A stretch of 64,000 nucleotides of DNA, taken from an uncultured Clostridia bacterium. Its GTDB lineage: Bacteria; Bacillota; Clostridia; Christensenellales; Borkfalkiaceae. The stretch lies in assembly GCA_930989535.1 (NCBI GenBank), contig CAKNLK010000003.1, positions 62,001 through 126,000 of the forward strand. Direction: 5' to 3'. Within the stretch, counting starts at the first letter, position 1; the number at the start of each line of letters is the position of its first letter. The notes beneath the pieces were generated by a model. The model saw only the letters and a list, made by a program, of their open reading frames with translations. It was not told the origin of the DNA and made no database searches. The position numbers and the translations under genes were made by a program. Below, piece by piece: positions 24,322 through 33,411 of the stretch.

Positions 24322-27300
24322 TTATTTCTGCTTTTTCTTACGAACAACGAGGAGCGCGCCCGCGGAGAGGAGAAGCGCAACCCCGATTCCGACGGAAGCG
24401 GCGCCGATCGCCGAACCGCTGCATCCGCCGCTTTCGGCGACGATTGTCACGGTAAGGGTACCACGGGCCTGCGTGTCGCCGACGGTTACGAGGACGTTAT
24501 AGGTCGTTTCGCCCAATTCGCTCGTATCGATGTCCTGCTGCAGTACGACTCTCTCGTCGTTCAGCGGAATTTCCTCCGTCGTGCCGTCGGTATAAGTGAC
24601 GGTGATATTGTACTGCGAAAGGTCGGGCGTGGAATTTTGCGTCAAGGTAATCGAACCGCTCACGCTGTCGATACCGCGCACGACGGTCACCTGCACCGTC
24701 TTCGTGATGGGCGCGAGGTCATTGCCCTCCGCGTCCTTGCCGCCGGTCAGCGTAATCGTAATCGTCGCCGTGCCCGCCTTCATGCCGACCATCGTGCCCG
24801 TCGAATTGATGGTTACGACACTGGTATCGGACGATTTATAGGAGAAGGTGCCCGTCGTTGCATCTGCGGGAACGCGGGTTGCGCCCACGGGAACGGCCGA
24901 ATTGACTTCGATTTCCATCGTTTCGTCCACCGTGAAATCGGTGTACTCGATATAGAGCTGCCACAAGCTGCTTTCGCCGTTATCTTCATAGCAATAATAG
25001 GTTACGTCTTCCGTGCGCACGCCCTCGACAACGTAGTAGCCCTCGGTGTTGGTGCTGTTGCCGACGTACAGGTAGATGGGCATGCCCGCCTTGAAGGTAA
25101 TCGTATCGCCCTGTTGATAGATGGGGATATCCTCGCCCGTGGCGCTGTCAACGCCGTAGCCCTTGGTTCCGGTGTAGCCATCGGGGCGAATCATGATAAG
25201 CAAGTTCGAGGAAACCTGCCATACAGAAATAGGGGAATCGTCGTTTGTATTTTGGTAGGTCGTACCGTCCGCGCGCTCGTAGACGATGTAGCTCGCGATA
25301 TCCTTGAGCGCATTCAGCTCGGCAGTGCCGCTGCCCGTCATGTTGCGGGTGTTGGTGGAATACTGGTTCATTCCGACCATCATGTGGCCGTTCCACGTGC
25401 CGGAAGCATTGCGGTCGTCGGAAACGTCGTAGCCGCTCACGCCCAGGGAGCTGTACGTGCCCACTTCGCGCGGGGTAAAGATTTCGATTTCCAATTCATA
25501 GGTGAGCCCGCTCAAGTCGTCTGTAACCAGTAAAGCATAGGTGCCCGCCACCGAGAAATCGATGTCTGCGATTTCATCCTCGAGGATTTCGACGTTGATA
25601 ATCGTGCCGCTGTTCAGGGTATACTGCCCCATCAGCACATAGCCGCCCTGCTCGACGACAATCTCCCAGAAGTAGTTGCCGCCCGTCCAATCGGAGGACG
25701 CCACGGGGATGCGGAACGTGTCGATATCCGAGACGACTTCGAAGCTCGCGATGTCGTTCTGTTCCAAAGCCTCGACGACAATATCGACCGTTTTTGCCTC
25801 GAAATCGCCGTACCAGACGGAGACGGTGACCGTACCGGCCTTTACACCGCGCAGGACGCCGAGGGAAGAAATCGTAGCGATGCTCGTATCGCTGACCGAA
25901 TACCGATAGTAAGCATTGATGGTGTCGCCGTCGTCAACGACAATCTGCAAGTCCTCGCCCACTTTGACGGTCGTGTTGTTCGGCGTTGCAATCGTGTAAT
26001 CGTCCGCGGAATCGGGCGCGACCAGCTCGACGAACTCTTCACCGTTATATACAAAGGATATATCCTCCTGGAGCGCTTCCGTTGCGAGGATACCGAAGCC
26101 GGCGCGGATGGTGAGAACGCCGCCCTCGGGAATGGTATTGGCATTGAGGTTGGTCTGCGAGCCGGGTTCATGGATGAACAGCCGCGCGACACTGCCGTTT
26201 ACGCGCACGCACCAAACGTCGCCGATGTTGCCGTTCGGATACACGAAGGAGATGTACGGCAGCATGGTGTAGGTTTCGTCATAGTCGGCGTCGCCGAAGT
26301 CCTGCGTGTTGGAAGAGGTCGTATTGATATAAAATACGGAGTCCGTTTTATTGCCTACGATGTCCGTCGTGGTAATCGACTCGATGGTGATGGGCGTAAG
26401 GCTTTCATAGTCGCGGTCGGGAATTTCGCGCGGCTGTATCCAGCCGACGCCGTCGCATACATACGAAATCGTTTCCGGATTATAATAGGTGATGCCGTTT
26501 TTATTGGTCACAATCAACCCAGCCCCGATGGTGAGCACGTCGCCGGCCATCGGCGCCGATTTACCGGTATAACCCGAACCGTTGAAGTAGAAGGTAATTT
26601 CTCCGCCCCATTCGTAGATATGCGAGCAGGCAAACGTCGTGTCGCCGCGCGTTATCTCTACCAAACCGAGCATGCTCGAGCTGTAAGTCAGCTGCTGTTC
26701 GTTATTGTTTTCCAAGTTCGAGGGGATACGAACCTCCGTATCGCTGTTCCAATCGGAAGCGGCAATCGAAGAGGGCCACGATATCTCCGTAACGGTAACA
26801 CCGTCCTTTATCCACCGAACGCCATCATACGTGAAAGAAATGTCTTCCGAAGTCGTATAATCAATATTATTCCTGTTTGTGACGAGCAAACCCGCGCCAA
26901 TCGTGAGTTTATCGCCCGTCTGCGGAGTCAGCCCCGTATAGCCCGAACCGTTGAAGTAGAAAGTAAGGTCGCCGTTCCACTCGTAGATATGCGTGCAGGC
27001 ATACGCCGTATCGCCGCGCGTGATTTCGATTAAATCGAGCATGCTTGCATCATAGGTCAACTGCTGGTTATTCAGATTCTGCAGATTGGAGGGAATGCGA
27101 ACCTCGGTGTTGCTGTTCCAATCGGACGTTTCGATGATATCAGCCAATTCGATTTCGGTTGCTTCCACCGTTACGCCGTCTTTCATCCAACGCTCGCTGG
27201 TGGAATCATACGTCCACGAAACGGCTTCGTTGTTGACATAAGCAACCCCGTTACGGTTTGTTACGGTCAAGCCTGCATCTACGCTCAGCACGTCTCCGTC

Positions 27301-28029
27301 CTGCGGGGCGGTTTTGCCGGTATAACCCGAACCGTTGAAGTAGAAGGTAATTTCTCCGCCCCACTCGTAAATATGCGAGCAGGCATACGTCGTATCGCCG
27401 CGCGTGATTTTTACCAAACTGAGCATGCTCGAATCATACGTCAGCGGCCCCTGGTTATTGTTTTCCAAATTGGAAGGCAGACGCAGCTCCATATCCCCGT
27501 GCCAATCGTCCGCGGTAAAGATATCCGGCCAGGAAATTTGCGTTCCTTCCGCAGGTTCTTCGGAAACTTCCGTAACCTGCCAAGCGGAGCCGTCGTATTC
27601 ATAAGCGACCGTTTCCTCGACGATATAGCTCGTGCCGTCCTTATTCGTAAAGACAAACCCCGCGCCAATCGTAAGGATATCCCCTTCCAAAGAAGTTCCG
27701 TCTCCCATGTTAAAATACAGAATAACATTTGAACCGCCGCCATGAATCGCTCCGACAACGGTTGCGACACCATCGCGCATATACGTCACATTTCTATGCG
27801 TACCTGCACCGTAGCTAAGATTTTCCGACCCGTTGCCGAGATTTGTAGCATTTGTTGCCACATCGACTCTTGTCGGAAAGCCCGAAAAAGGCGATTCTGC
27901 CGTCGTTGCTCCGGTGATTTCCACAGCCGTTTCTCCCTCTGCGAAGCTTACGACCGTCACGCCCAGGCAGAGCGAGACAGCAAAGCACAGAGACAACAGC
28001 ACAAGAAGCAATTTTCTTGTTTTGCTCAT
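24322..28029 (-). CDS. Large surface protein with tandem 125-residue modules, Ig-like domains and a C-terminal anchor
   Basis: This 1235-residue protein has a signal peptide (MSKTRKLLLVLLSLCFAVSL) and at least three close tandem modules of about 125 residues, each with R(I/L)PSNL, ITRGDT, HIYEW and FYFNGSGYTG. More divergent copies sit before and after. Bacterial Ig-like segments follow (TSIATISSLGVLRGVKAGT and TSVVTINSTGTMVGMKAGT), then a Big_4-like domain. The tail has GGCSG, a hydrophobic helix and RKKKQK, with no LPXTG. AGGAGGAAATC precedes the ATG. Genes for a GH99-like lipoprotein and a sugar transporter lie upstream, so I infer glycan binding at the cell surface. Confidence 0.8.
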   Translation of the reverse strand: MSKTRKLLLVLLSLCFAVSLCLGVTVVSFAEGETAVEITGATTAESPFSGFPTRVDVATNATNLGNGSENLSYGAGTHRNVTYMRDGVATVVGAIHGGGSNVILYFNMGDGTSLEGDILTIGAGFVFTNKDGTSYIVEETVAYEYDGSAWQVTEVSEEPAEGTQISWPDIFTADDWHGDMELRLPSNLENNNQGPLTYDSSMLSLVKITRGDTTYACSHIYEWGGEITFYFNGSGYTGKTAPQDGDVLSVDAGLTVTNRNGVAYVNNEAVSWTYDSTSERWMKDGVTVEATEIELADIIETSDWNSNTEVRIPSNLQNLNNQQLTYDASMLDLIEITRGDTAYACTHIYEWNGDLTFYFNGSGYTGLTPQTGDKLTIGAGLLVTNRNNIDYTTSEDISFTYDGVRWIKDGVTVTEISWPSSIAASDWNSDTEVRIPSNLENNNEQQLTYSSSMLGLVEITRGDTTFACSHIYEWGGEITFYFNGSGYTGKSAPMAGDVLTIGAGLIVTNKNGITYYNPETISYVCDGVGWIQPREIPDRDYESLTPITIESITTTDIVGNKTDSVFYINTTSSNTQDFGDADYDETYTMLPYISFVYPNGNIGDVWCVRVNGSVARLFIHEPGSQTNLNANTIPEGGVLTIRAGFGILATEALQEDISFVYNGEEFVELVAPDSADDYTIATPNNTTVKVGEDLQIVVDDGDTINAYYRYSVSDTSIATISSLGVLRGVKAGTVTVSVWYGDFEAKTVDIVVEALEQNDIASFEVVSDIDTFRIPVASSDWTGGNYFWEIVVEQGGYVLMGQYTLNSGTIINVEILEDEIADIDFSVAGTYALLVTDDLSGLTYELEIEIFTPREVGTYSSLGVSGYDVSDDRNASGTWNGHMMVGMNQYSTNTRNMTGSGTAELNALKDIASYIVYERADGTTYQNTNDDSPISVWQVSSNLLIMIRPDGYTGTKGYGVDSATGEDIPIYQQGDTITFKAGMPIYLYVGNSTNTEGYYVVEGVRTEDVTYYCYEDNGESSLWQLYIEYTDFTVDETMEIEVNSAVPVGATRVPADATTGTFSYKSSDTSVVTINSTGTMVGMKAGTATITITLTGGKDAEGNDLAPITKTVQVTVVRGIDSVSGSITLTQNSTPDLSQYNITVTYTDGTTEEIPLNDERVVLQQDIDTSELGETTYNVLVTVGDTQARGTLTVTIVAESGGCSGSAIGAASVGIGVALLLSAGALLVVRKKKQK
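26420..27543 (-). repeat. Three tandem coding repeats of about 370-385 bp
   Basis: Within the surface protein gene, the blocks at about 27160-27543, 26792-27159 and 26420-26791 share long near-identical stretches. The GCCGCGCGT landmark of the ITRGDT codons recurs at intervals of 384 and 369 bp. Identity is highest around FYFNGSGYTG, consistent with recent duplication or recombination. Confidence 0.8.
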
Positions 28030-28052
28030 ATGATTTCCTCCTCTATAGAATT

Positions 28053-29963
28053 CTATTTGTTGTAAGCGTAGCCGAATCTTCCTATCGGCGCGCTGTCGCC
28101 CGAGATATAGAAGTCGAGAATATGCTTCCCGAGTTCTTCCTGCATATCAAACTGCACGTTGTCTGCAACCTTAAAGGAAAAACTGACGTTATCCGCCGTG
28201 AGACCAATTGCAGAGAGCGGGATTTTATACACGATGACATTCCCCGAAACGTACGTTTCCGCTTCGCCGGCGCTCGCCCAATTGTAGTCGCTCCCGCTGT
28301 ATTTTTCGACGGAAGTCGCGCCGTTTTCGCCGGGGTGGCGGTTGACGATGTAGTTAAAGCCCGCAAACGAGTTGCTCGTATCGCCCGCGGAAATCAAAAG
28401 GTTCATCCACCCCTCGTCCCCGTCCTCGTGGGCGGTGATGTCGTCCTGCGTTTCCACATAGAAATACACGTAGGTATCGTCGTGAATCACCTTGATGGAA
28501 ACGATGTCGTTGCGGTTGGAGTTGTCGATGTACGAATGCGCCACGTTTGCCGCGTTTTCGCCGTCGCGCGCCATCGCGTCTCCGGCAAAGTCGGCATATT
28601 CCACGAACACGTTGTTCCACTGCGTCAAATCGGAAATATCCTCGATGGTCTTGGTCGCCATGCGGTATTTCGTCGCCTCGTTCGTTTTAAAGTCGCGCAC
28701 GTTGGAGACCATCTGCAGGTAGAAGCTGTCGCCGAATTCTTTGCCCATCTCGATGTCCCTCGAATATTCGGCGTTGTAACCGTCGACGAAGAACACGTCT
28801 CTGCCCGTCCAGCCGCTGGTGCTGCCAGCACCGCCCTGCCCGTCGCCGGTGACGTATTTGATTGCCGTCCATTCATTCCAGCCGGTCACAAAGATATTCT
28901 GCACCATGTCCGCCTCCGCATAGGCGAGGGCGTTGTCCCACTGCCATTCGAAGTTCTGCCCCAGCCACCAGTCCTCCTGTACGGAAGAGCCGTCATATCC
29001 GCGCGAAGAGGAAGGCCTCTGCTCGGAAAAGTACGGGCTTTCGGACGAATGCTGCGCCACGGACACGGAGATGTTGCCGTTCAGGTTGGGAACAGGGGTG
29101 CCCCACTGCAGCCAGGGCAGGCCTTTTTCGTCGTTCACTTTGCCCGTGGAGGGCCACTGTGCCTCGTAAAAGTTGAAAAACTCGTACAGCGAATCGCTCG
29201 TGGAGAGCGCTCCGTCAGTCTGGTCGCTCGCGCCGCCGTTGGCGGTGGACACACCCACGATTACGGGGCGGTCGTCGCCGTCGAAACGGAACCAAAGATG
29301 GCTGTACTCGCTGGAAGTATAGAACGTATTGTAGATATTCCGCACCGTTGTGGCGCTCTGCGTGTTGGTGTAAAAGCCGACCTTCGGCACGTCCCAGCCC
29401 TGCTGGTAAAATTTATCCAGCGTCTGCAAAATGAGCGTGACCACGTCGTTGTAGGTGACCGAATTGGTATAGTCGAACAGGATATAGTCGATATCGGCGA
29501 GCGTCAATAGTTCGACGTGCCGCGCAATCACCCACTCGTCGCGCATGGAATAGTATCCGTAGAGCGGCTCGCTCATAAAATGGAACTGGTGCGTCGGGCT
29601 CTGGCCGGTGGTATCGTCCGTGTCGTACAGCGGCGAATCTTCGCCCAAATCTTCCAATTTGGAGACGTCGTAGATGCCGGACATGCCCTGCGAGCCCAGC
29701 CAGGTGAAGTAGAACAGCCCCACGTACTTTTTATCCGCATTCGTGGGGTCGGCCACCGTTATCGTGCGGCCGTAATCGTCGACGGCGGTAAGGTTCGCGA
29801 TGCTGTATTCCTGCGGGGTAAGCCCGCGCGTATCAAAATCCAATTGCGTGCCTCCTCCGCCGTTGTCGGGATCCGTGCCCGGCGAACAGGCACCGAACAC
29901 GAACAGCGATGCCAGCGCAATCGCTGCCGTGCGCATTATTTTAACAAACCTTTCTTTGTTCAT
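28053..29963 (-). CDS. GH99/GH71-like lipoprotein with C-terminal CBM9-like domain
   Basis: This 636-residue protein has a lipoprotein signal ending VFGACSPG (C26). The central region resembles (beta/alpha)8 glycosidases of the GH99-like group: YVGLFYFTWLG, then IDYILFDYTN, and the TGWNEWTAIKY motif typical of these enzymes. The last 170 residues (DDTYVYFYVETQDDI and FSFKVADNVQFD) look like a CBM9/DOMON-type carbohydrate-binding domain. It is anchored outside the cell and probably trims or binds the glycan before import. The precise family and linkage are uncertain. Confidence 0.65.
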   Translation of the reverse strand: MNKERFVKIMRTAAIALASLFVFGACSPGTDPDNGGGGTQLDFDTRGLTPQEYSIANLTAVDDYGRTITVADPTNADKKYVGLFYFTWLGSQGMSGIYDVSKLEDLGEDSPLYDTDDTTGQSPTHQFHFMSEPLYGYYSMRDEWVIARHVELLTLADIDYILFDYTNSVTYNDVVTLILQTLDKFYQQGWDVPKVGFYTNTQSATTVRNIYNTFYTSSEYSHLWFRFDGDDRPVIVGVSTANGGASDQTDGALSTSDSLYEFFNFYEAQWPSTGKVNDEKGLPWLQWGTPVPNLNGNISVSVAQHSSESPYFSEQRPSSSRGYDGSSVQEDWWLGQNFEWQWDNALAYAEADMVQNIFVTGWNEWTAIKYVTGDGQGGAGSTSGWTGRDVFFVDGYNAEYSRDIEMGKEFGDSFYLQMVSNVRDFKTNEATKYRMATKTIEDISDLTQWNNVFVEYADFAGDAMARDGENAANVAHSYIDNSNRNDIVSIKVIHDDTYVYFYVETQDDITAHEDGDEGWMNLLISAGDTSNSFAGFNYIVNRHPGENGATSVEKYSGSDYNWASAGEAETYVSGNVIVYKIPLSAIGLTADNVSFSFKVADNVQFDMQEELGKHILDFYISGDSAPIGRFGYAYNK

Positions 29964-29976
29964 GCGTTTTTTCCTC

Positions 29977-30882
29977 TCAGCCTTTCAGTCCGTCCATCGC
30001 GACGCCCTCGATGAGCTGCTTCTGGAAGATGAAGAACAGCACGGCGGGCACGACGCTCATCAACACGCCCGCGGCCATTCGGATATTTATCATATCGTTG
30101 CTGACCATCGAGTTGGTGAGCGTGTAGAACACGCGGTAGGCGAGCGTTGCGGGGAAATCATCGTTCAGCCGCCAAATCAGCGGGCCGTAATAATCTCCCC
30201 AGTTGGAGTTGAAAACATTTATCATGATATAGATTATGATAGGTTTGCACAGCGGCAGGCCGATAAAGAAATACCTGCGCAGCGGCCCCGCGCCGTCGAT
30301 TTTGGCCGCGTCGTCAATCTCCTTGGGCAGGCTCTGCAAAAAGGAGCGGGCCAAAAAGATATAGATCGCGCCGCCGCCCGTGATGTTCGGGATGGTGAGC
30401 GGGAGCAGGGTGTTCAGCCAGCCCAGCGAATTGTACAGGCTGTACAGCGGAATCTGCGTGACGACCGCCGGCAGCATCATCGTCGAGAGCATGAAGCCGA
30501 ACAAAACGTTCTTGCCCCAGAACTTGCACCGTGCAAAGCCGAAGGCGATAAACGTTGCCGACAGCGGCACGGCGATGAGGTTGAAGATAATTACGAACAT
30601 CGTATTGCCGAACGCTTCGATATAGCCGCTGTCCTGCACTACCTGGAGGTAATTGGAGAACTGCGGCACCGCCGGAATGAGCACGAGCTCCGCCGAGGCA
30701 ATCTCTTCGCGCGACATAAGGCTCTTGGAAATCATGAAAAGATACGGGAAGACGAGAATCAATCCGATTAAAACCATCAGCGCATACATGCAGATGCGGA
30801 AAATTTTCGCCTTCGTCTTTTTGCTGCGGTTCAGAGAATCAGAATTGACCGTCGGCTGTAAACTCTGCGCGATTTCTGCCAT
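29977..30882 (-). CDS. Carbohydrate ABC transporter permease (MalG type)
   Basis: This 301-residue protein has six hydrophobic helices and the coupling-loop motif EIDDAAKIDGAGPLRRYFFIGLPL, which binds the ATPase in sugar ABC importers of the CUT1 group. AGGAGGATTGAT precedes the ATG, 1 nt after the upstream permease. It pairs with the permease at 30884 and the binding protein at 31839. No ATPase is encoded in the locus, so a shared MsmK-type ATPase elsewhere is probable. Confidence 0.92.
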   Translation of the reverse strand: MAEIAQSLQPTVNSDSLNRSKKTKAKIFRICMYALMVLIGLILVFPYLFMISKSLMSREEIASAELVLIPAVPQFSNYLQVVQDSGYIEAFGNTMFVIIFNLIAVPLSATFIAFGFARCKFWGKNVLFGFMLSTMMLPAVVTQIPLYSLYNSLGWLNTLLPLTIPNITGGGAIYIFLARSFLQSLPKEIDDAAKIDGAGPLRRYFFIGLPLCKPIIIYIMINVFNSNWGDYYGPLIWRLNDDFPATLAYRVFYTLTNSMVSNDMINIRMAAGVLMSVVPAVLFFIFQKQLIEGVAMDGLKG

Positions 30883-30883
30883 A

Positions 30884-31864
30884 TCAATCCTCCTTCCCCG
30901 CTATCAGGCGCCGCGCGCCGAACAGCCCCGCGGTGACGATGCCGATTACGACCATCAAAACCCAGGAAAGGGCGCTGCCGTAACCCCAGCGCAGGCCGAG
31001 GAACGCTTCGTTATAGATGTACACGGCGAGCATGTTGATGGAATTCTGATAGCCTTCGCCGTTGGGCGGGTACAGCATGAGCGTGCCGTTGTACTGGAAC
31101 GTGCCGATGAGCATGGTGACGATATTGAAGAAAATCATCGGCGCGCTGCACGGAATGGTGATGTACCAAAACCGCGCAAAAATGCCGCCGCCGTCAATTT
31201 TAGCCGCTTCGTACAGCTGCACGGGAATCGATTTGAAGGCGGAGAGCCACAAAATCATGCCGCCGCCGATGCTCCACAGGTTCATCAAAAAGATGGAGCT
31301 GATCGCAACCATCGAGTTGTTCGACAGGAAAAAGTCGCTGTGGGCGCCGAAAAGCGCCAAAAACTGGTTAAAAATCCCGTTCGTGGAGAACATGTCCTTC
31401 CACAGCAGGCCGGAAACGATGCCCGGAATTACGCAGGGAAGGTAAAATATCACGCGGAACGCGCCGATGCCCTTGTACGGCAGGTTGGCGAGGCAAGCCA
31501 GCAGATAGCCGCTTATCAGCACGATAGGCACGCTGACAAAGGCATAAAAGCAGGTGTTGCCGAAAACTTTCCAGAAGTTGATATCCGACGTGAAAATGGC
31601 AATATAATTATTCAGCCCGACGGGGTAATAATACCGTATACCCGTATAGTTGAAAAACGACCATATGAGCGACTGCACCATGGGATAGGCGGTAAACAGC
31701 CCCAACCCTATCACCAGCGGCAGAACAAACATCCAGCCTTCGCGGTTTTCGCGCCAGAACCTGTGCAACTTCGAATATTTGCGGGGAGCCGCCGGGGAGG
31801 GCGCAGCCTCCCCTCTGTATTCCCCGTTCTTCGTTTTATCAGGTGACGACGCTGTCGAATACAT
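30884..31864 (-). CDS. Carbohydrate ABC transporter permease (MalF/UgpA type)
   Basis: This 326-residue protein has six hydrophobic helices after a charged, proline-rich N-terminus and the EAAKIDGGGIFARFWYITIP coupling motif of CUT1 sugar importers. The start at 31864 is set by GGGAGGTCGAAT directly upstream; it overlaps the end of the binding-protein gene by 26 nt. It forms the translocation channel with the partner permease. Confidence 0.9.
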   Translation of the reverse strand: MYSTASSPDKTKNGEYRGEAAPSPAAPRKYSKLHRFWRENREGWMFVLPLVIGLGLFTAYPMVQSLIWSFFNYTGIRYYYPVGLNNYIAIFTSDINFWKVFGNTCFYAFVSVPIVLISGYLLACLANLPYKGIGAFRVIFYLPCVIPGIVSGLLWKDMFSTNGIFNQFLALFGAHSDFFLSNNSMVAISSIFLMNLWSIGGGMILWLSAFKSIPVQLYEAAKIDGGGIFARFWYITIPCSAPMIFFNIVTMLIGTFQYNGTLMLYPPNGEGYQNSINMLAVYIYNEAFLGLRWGYGSALSWVLMVVIGIVTAGLFGARRLIAGKED

Positions 31865-33245
31865 ATTCGACCTCCCTCTGGAATAAACTGTACGCATTGT
31901 CGGGGTCGCGCACGGCATAGCTGCCGACGTAGGTGTTCATCGCGGAAATCAAATCGTTTGCATAGATGGAATCGACATAGTCGAGGAACTCTTCGCGGAT
32001 TTTATACTGCGAACCCCACGTATACGCCTCGACGTTGAAAGTATCCGAGAACTCTTTGTGCCAATTCGCGTCCGGGTTGTCTACGGAGAGGTCGGTGCGG
32101 ATGGAGGGCAGCGTCAGCCCGCCGTCGGCCGCGGCCTTCTGCTGGCCGTCATAGCTCATGATGTAGTTGAGGAATGCCGCCGCGGCGTTCAGCTGCGCGG
32201 GATCGGTGCCCTCGTCGTCCAGCGTGCTGTTGAGCGCATAGCCCGCATACCCCATGCCGATGGCGGAATTTTCTCCGTTGATGAGCGGGAAGGAAACGAT
32301 ATCGAACTTATCCGCGAGCGTCGCGCGGGACTGATAGTTTTCGATGCTGGTCGATTGGAACAGGAAGGCGCCCGTGCCGCTTTCAAAGCTGGAGGTCTGC
32401 TCGCTCCCTTCGGGGATGAAGTCTTTATCCACGAGGTTCTGCACAAAACTGACGATCTGCTCGCTGACAGATTCGGTGAGCGCGAACTCGCCGTTCTCGT
32501 TCAGAACATCGCCGCCCAAGCTGCGGATTACCGGGTACGCGACCGATTCCCAGCCCAAGTTGGCGTCGATGGGGAAGTAAGTCGTATCCCCGTTTTCGTC
32601 GTAATAATCGCGCACCTGCTGGCATACGGAGAGGAAAGTATCCCACGTCCAGCCGTTTTGAATCACGCTCGTATCCACGCCCGCATCGGCGAGGATTTCC
32701 TTGTTGTAGAAGCAGACGACCGAGTCGATGGAGCGGGGAATTGAATAGCGCGCGCCGCCGAGAACGCCCATGTTCCGGAAATCTTCGGTGAAATCCACAT
32801 CAAAATCGAATTCGCCGGCCGTCTCCGCCTGTTCGATGAAGCCGTTCAGGTTCAGCGCATAGCCGCCGCCCACGAGGAAATAGAAATTCTGCGAGTTGCA
32901 CCAGATGACGTCGGCGAGCACGCCCGCGTTGTACTGGCGGGAAATCGTGGTGTTGTACGAATCGATGGTGAGCGTGTTAATCGTTACATTGATATTGGGG
33001 TAAACGGTGTTGAACCCCGCAATCATGGCGTTCATCAGCGTGCGCTCGTATTCGTTGTCGGGTATAATCACGGTGATGTCCGCCGACGTGCCCACGGGAA
33101 GATTGAAATCGATTTCGTAGTTCGTTTCTTCATTCGAATCATCGCCGGTACCCGGTTGGCCGCGATAATTGCCGCAGCCGACCAGTGCCACGCAGAGGAC
33201 GGTCGCCGCAACGATTGCCGCAATCAGTTTCCATAGTTTCTTCAT
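31839..33245 (-). CDS. Extracellular sugar-binding lipoprotein of the ABC transporter
   Basis: This 468-residue family 1 solute-binding protein has a lipobox VALVGC (C24). The mature protein shows typical CUT1 features: TVIIPDNEYERTLMNAMIAG, ADVIWCNSQNF, VVCFYNKEILADAGVD and GWTWDTF. Aromatic residues near WTWD and WESVAYP probably stack on sugar rings. AAAGGAGATACAAGC precedes the ATG. It is followed by both permeases, then the GH99-like and surface proteins and GH78, so the ligand is likely a rhamnose-containing oligosaccharide (inference). Confidence 0.92.
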   Translation of the reverse strand: MKKLWKLIAAIVAATVLCVALVGCGNYRGQPGTGDDSNEETNYEIDFNLPVGTSADITVIIPDNEYERTLMNAMIAGFNTVYPNINVTINTLTIDSYNTTISRQYNAGVLADVIWCNSQNFYFLVGGGYALNLNGFIEQAETAGEFDFDVDFTEDFRNMGVLGGARYSIPRSIDSVVCFYNKEILADAGVDTSVIQNGWTWDTFLSVCQQVRDYYDENGDTTYFPIDANLGWESVAYPVIRSLGGDVLNENGEFALTESVSEQIVSFVQNLVDKDFIPEGSEQTSSFESGTGAFLFQSTSIENYQSRATLADKFDIVSFPLINGENSAIGMGYAGYALNSTLDDEGTDPAQLNAAAAFLNYIMSYDGQQKAAADGGLTLPSIRTDLSVDNPDANWHKEFSDTFNVEAYTWGSQYKIREEFLDYVDSIYANDLISAMNTYVGSYAVRDPDNAYSLFQREVEYVFDSVVT

Positions 33246-33411
33246 GCTTGTATCTCCTTTATTTCGATTGGCAGTTGCCTGCCGATTTCAGCGCAATAAT
33301 ATTGAATTAACGAAGCGTTTTTTGTAAATGATATCTTGTGCTGTCAATCGCATCGGTTTTCGGGAACCGAAAACCGATTATTTTTATATAAAAATACAAA
33401 ATTTTGAAATT

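Noticed and set aside
24322..24420. LPXTG sorting signal on the large surface protein
   Set aside because: No LPXTG-like motif precedes the hydrophobic tail; the shared feature is GGxGC instead.
24283..25533. Long plus-strand open frame opposite the large surface protein
   Set aside because: It mirrors the coding bias of the minus-strand gene, lacks a ribosome site and shows no domain; the minus-strand gene has a signal peptide, repeats and anchor.
33349..33375. Hairpin ATCGGTTTTCGG/CCGAAAACCGAT as a firm terminator of the SGNH gene
   Set aside because: The T-run lies on the plus-strand side only, while the gene is on the minus strand, so it was mentioned but not annotated separately.
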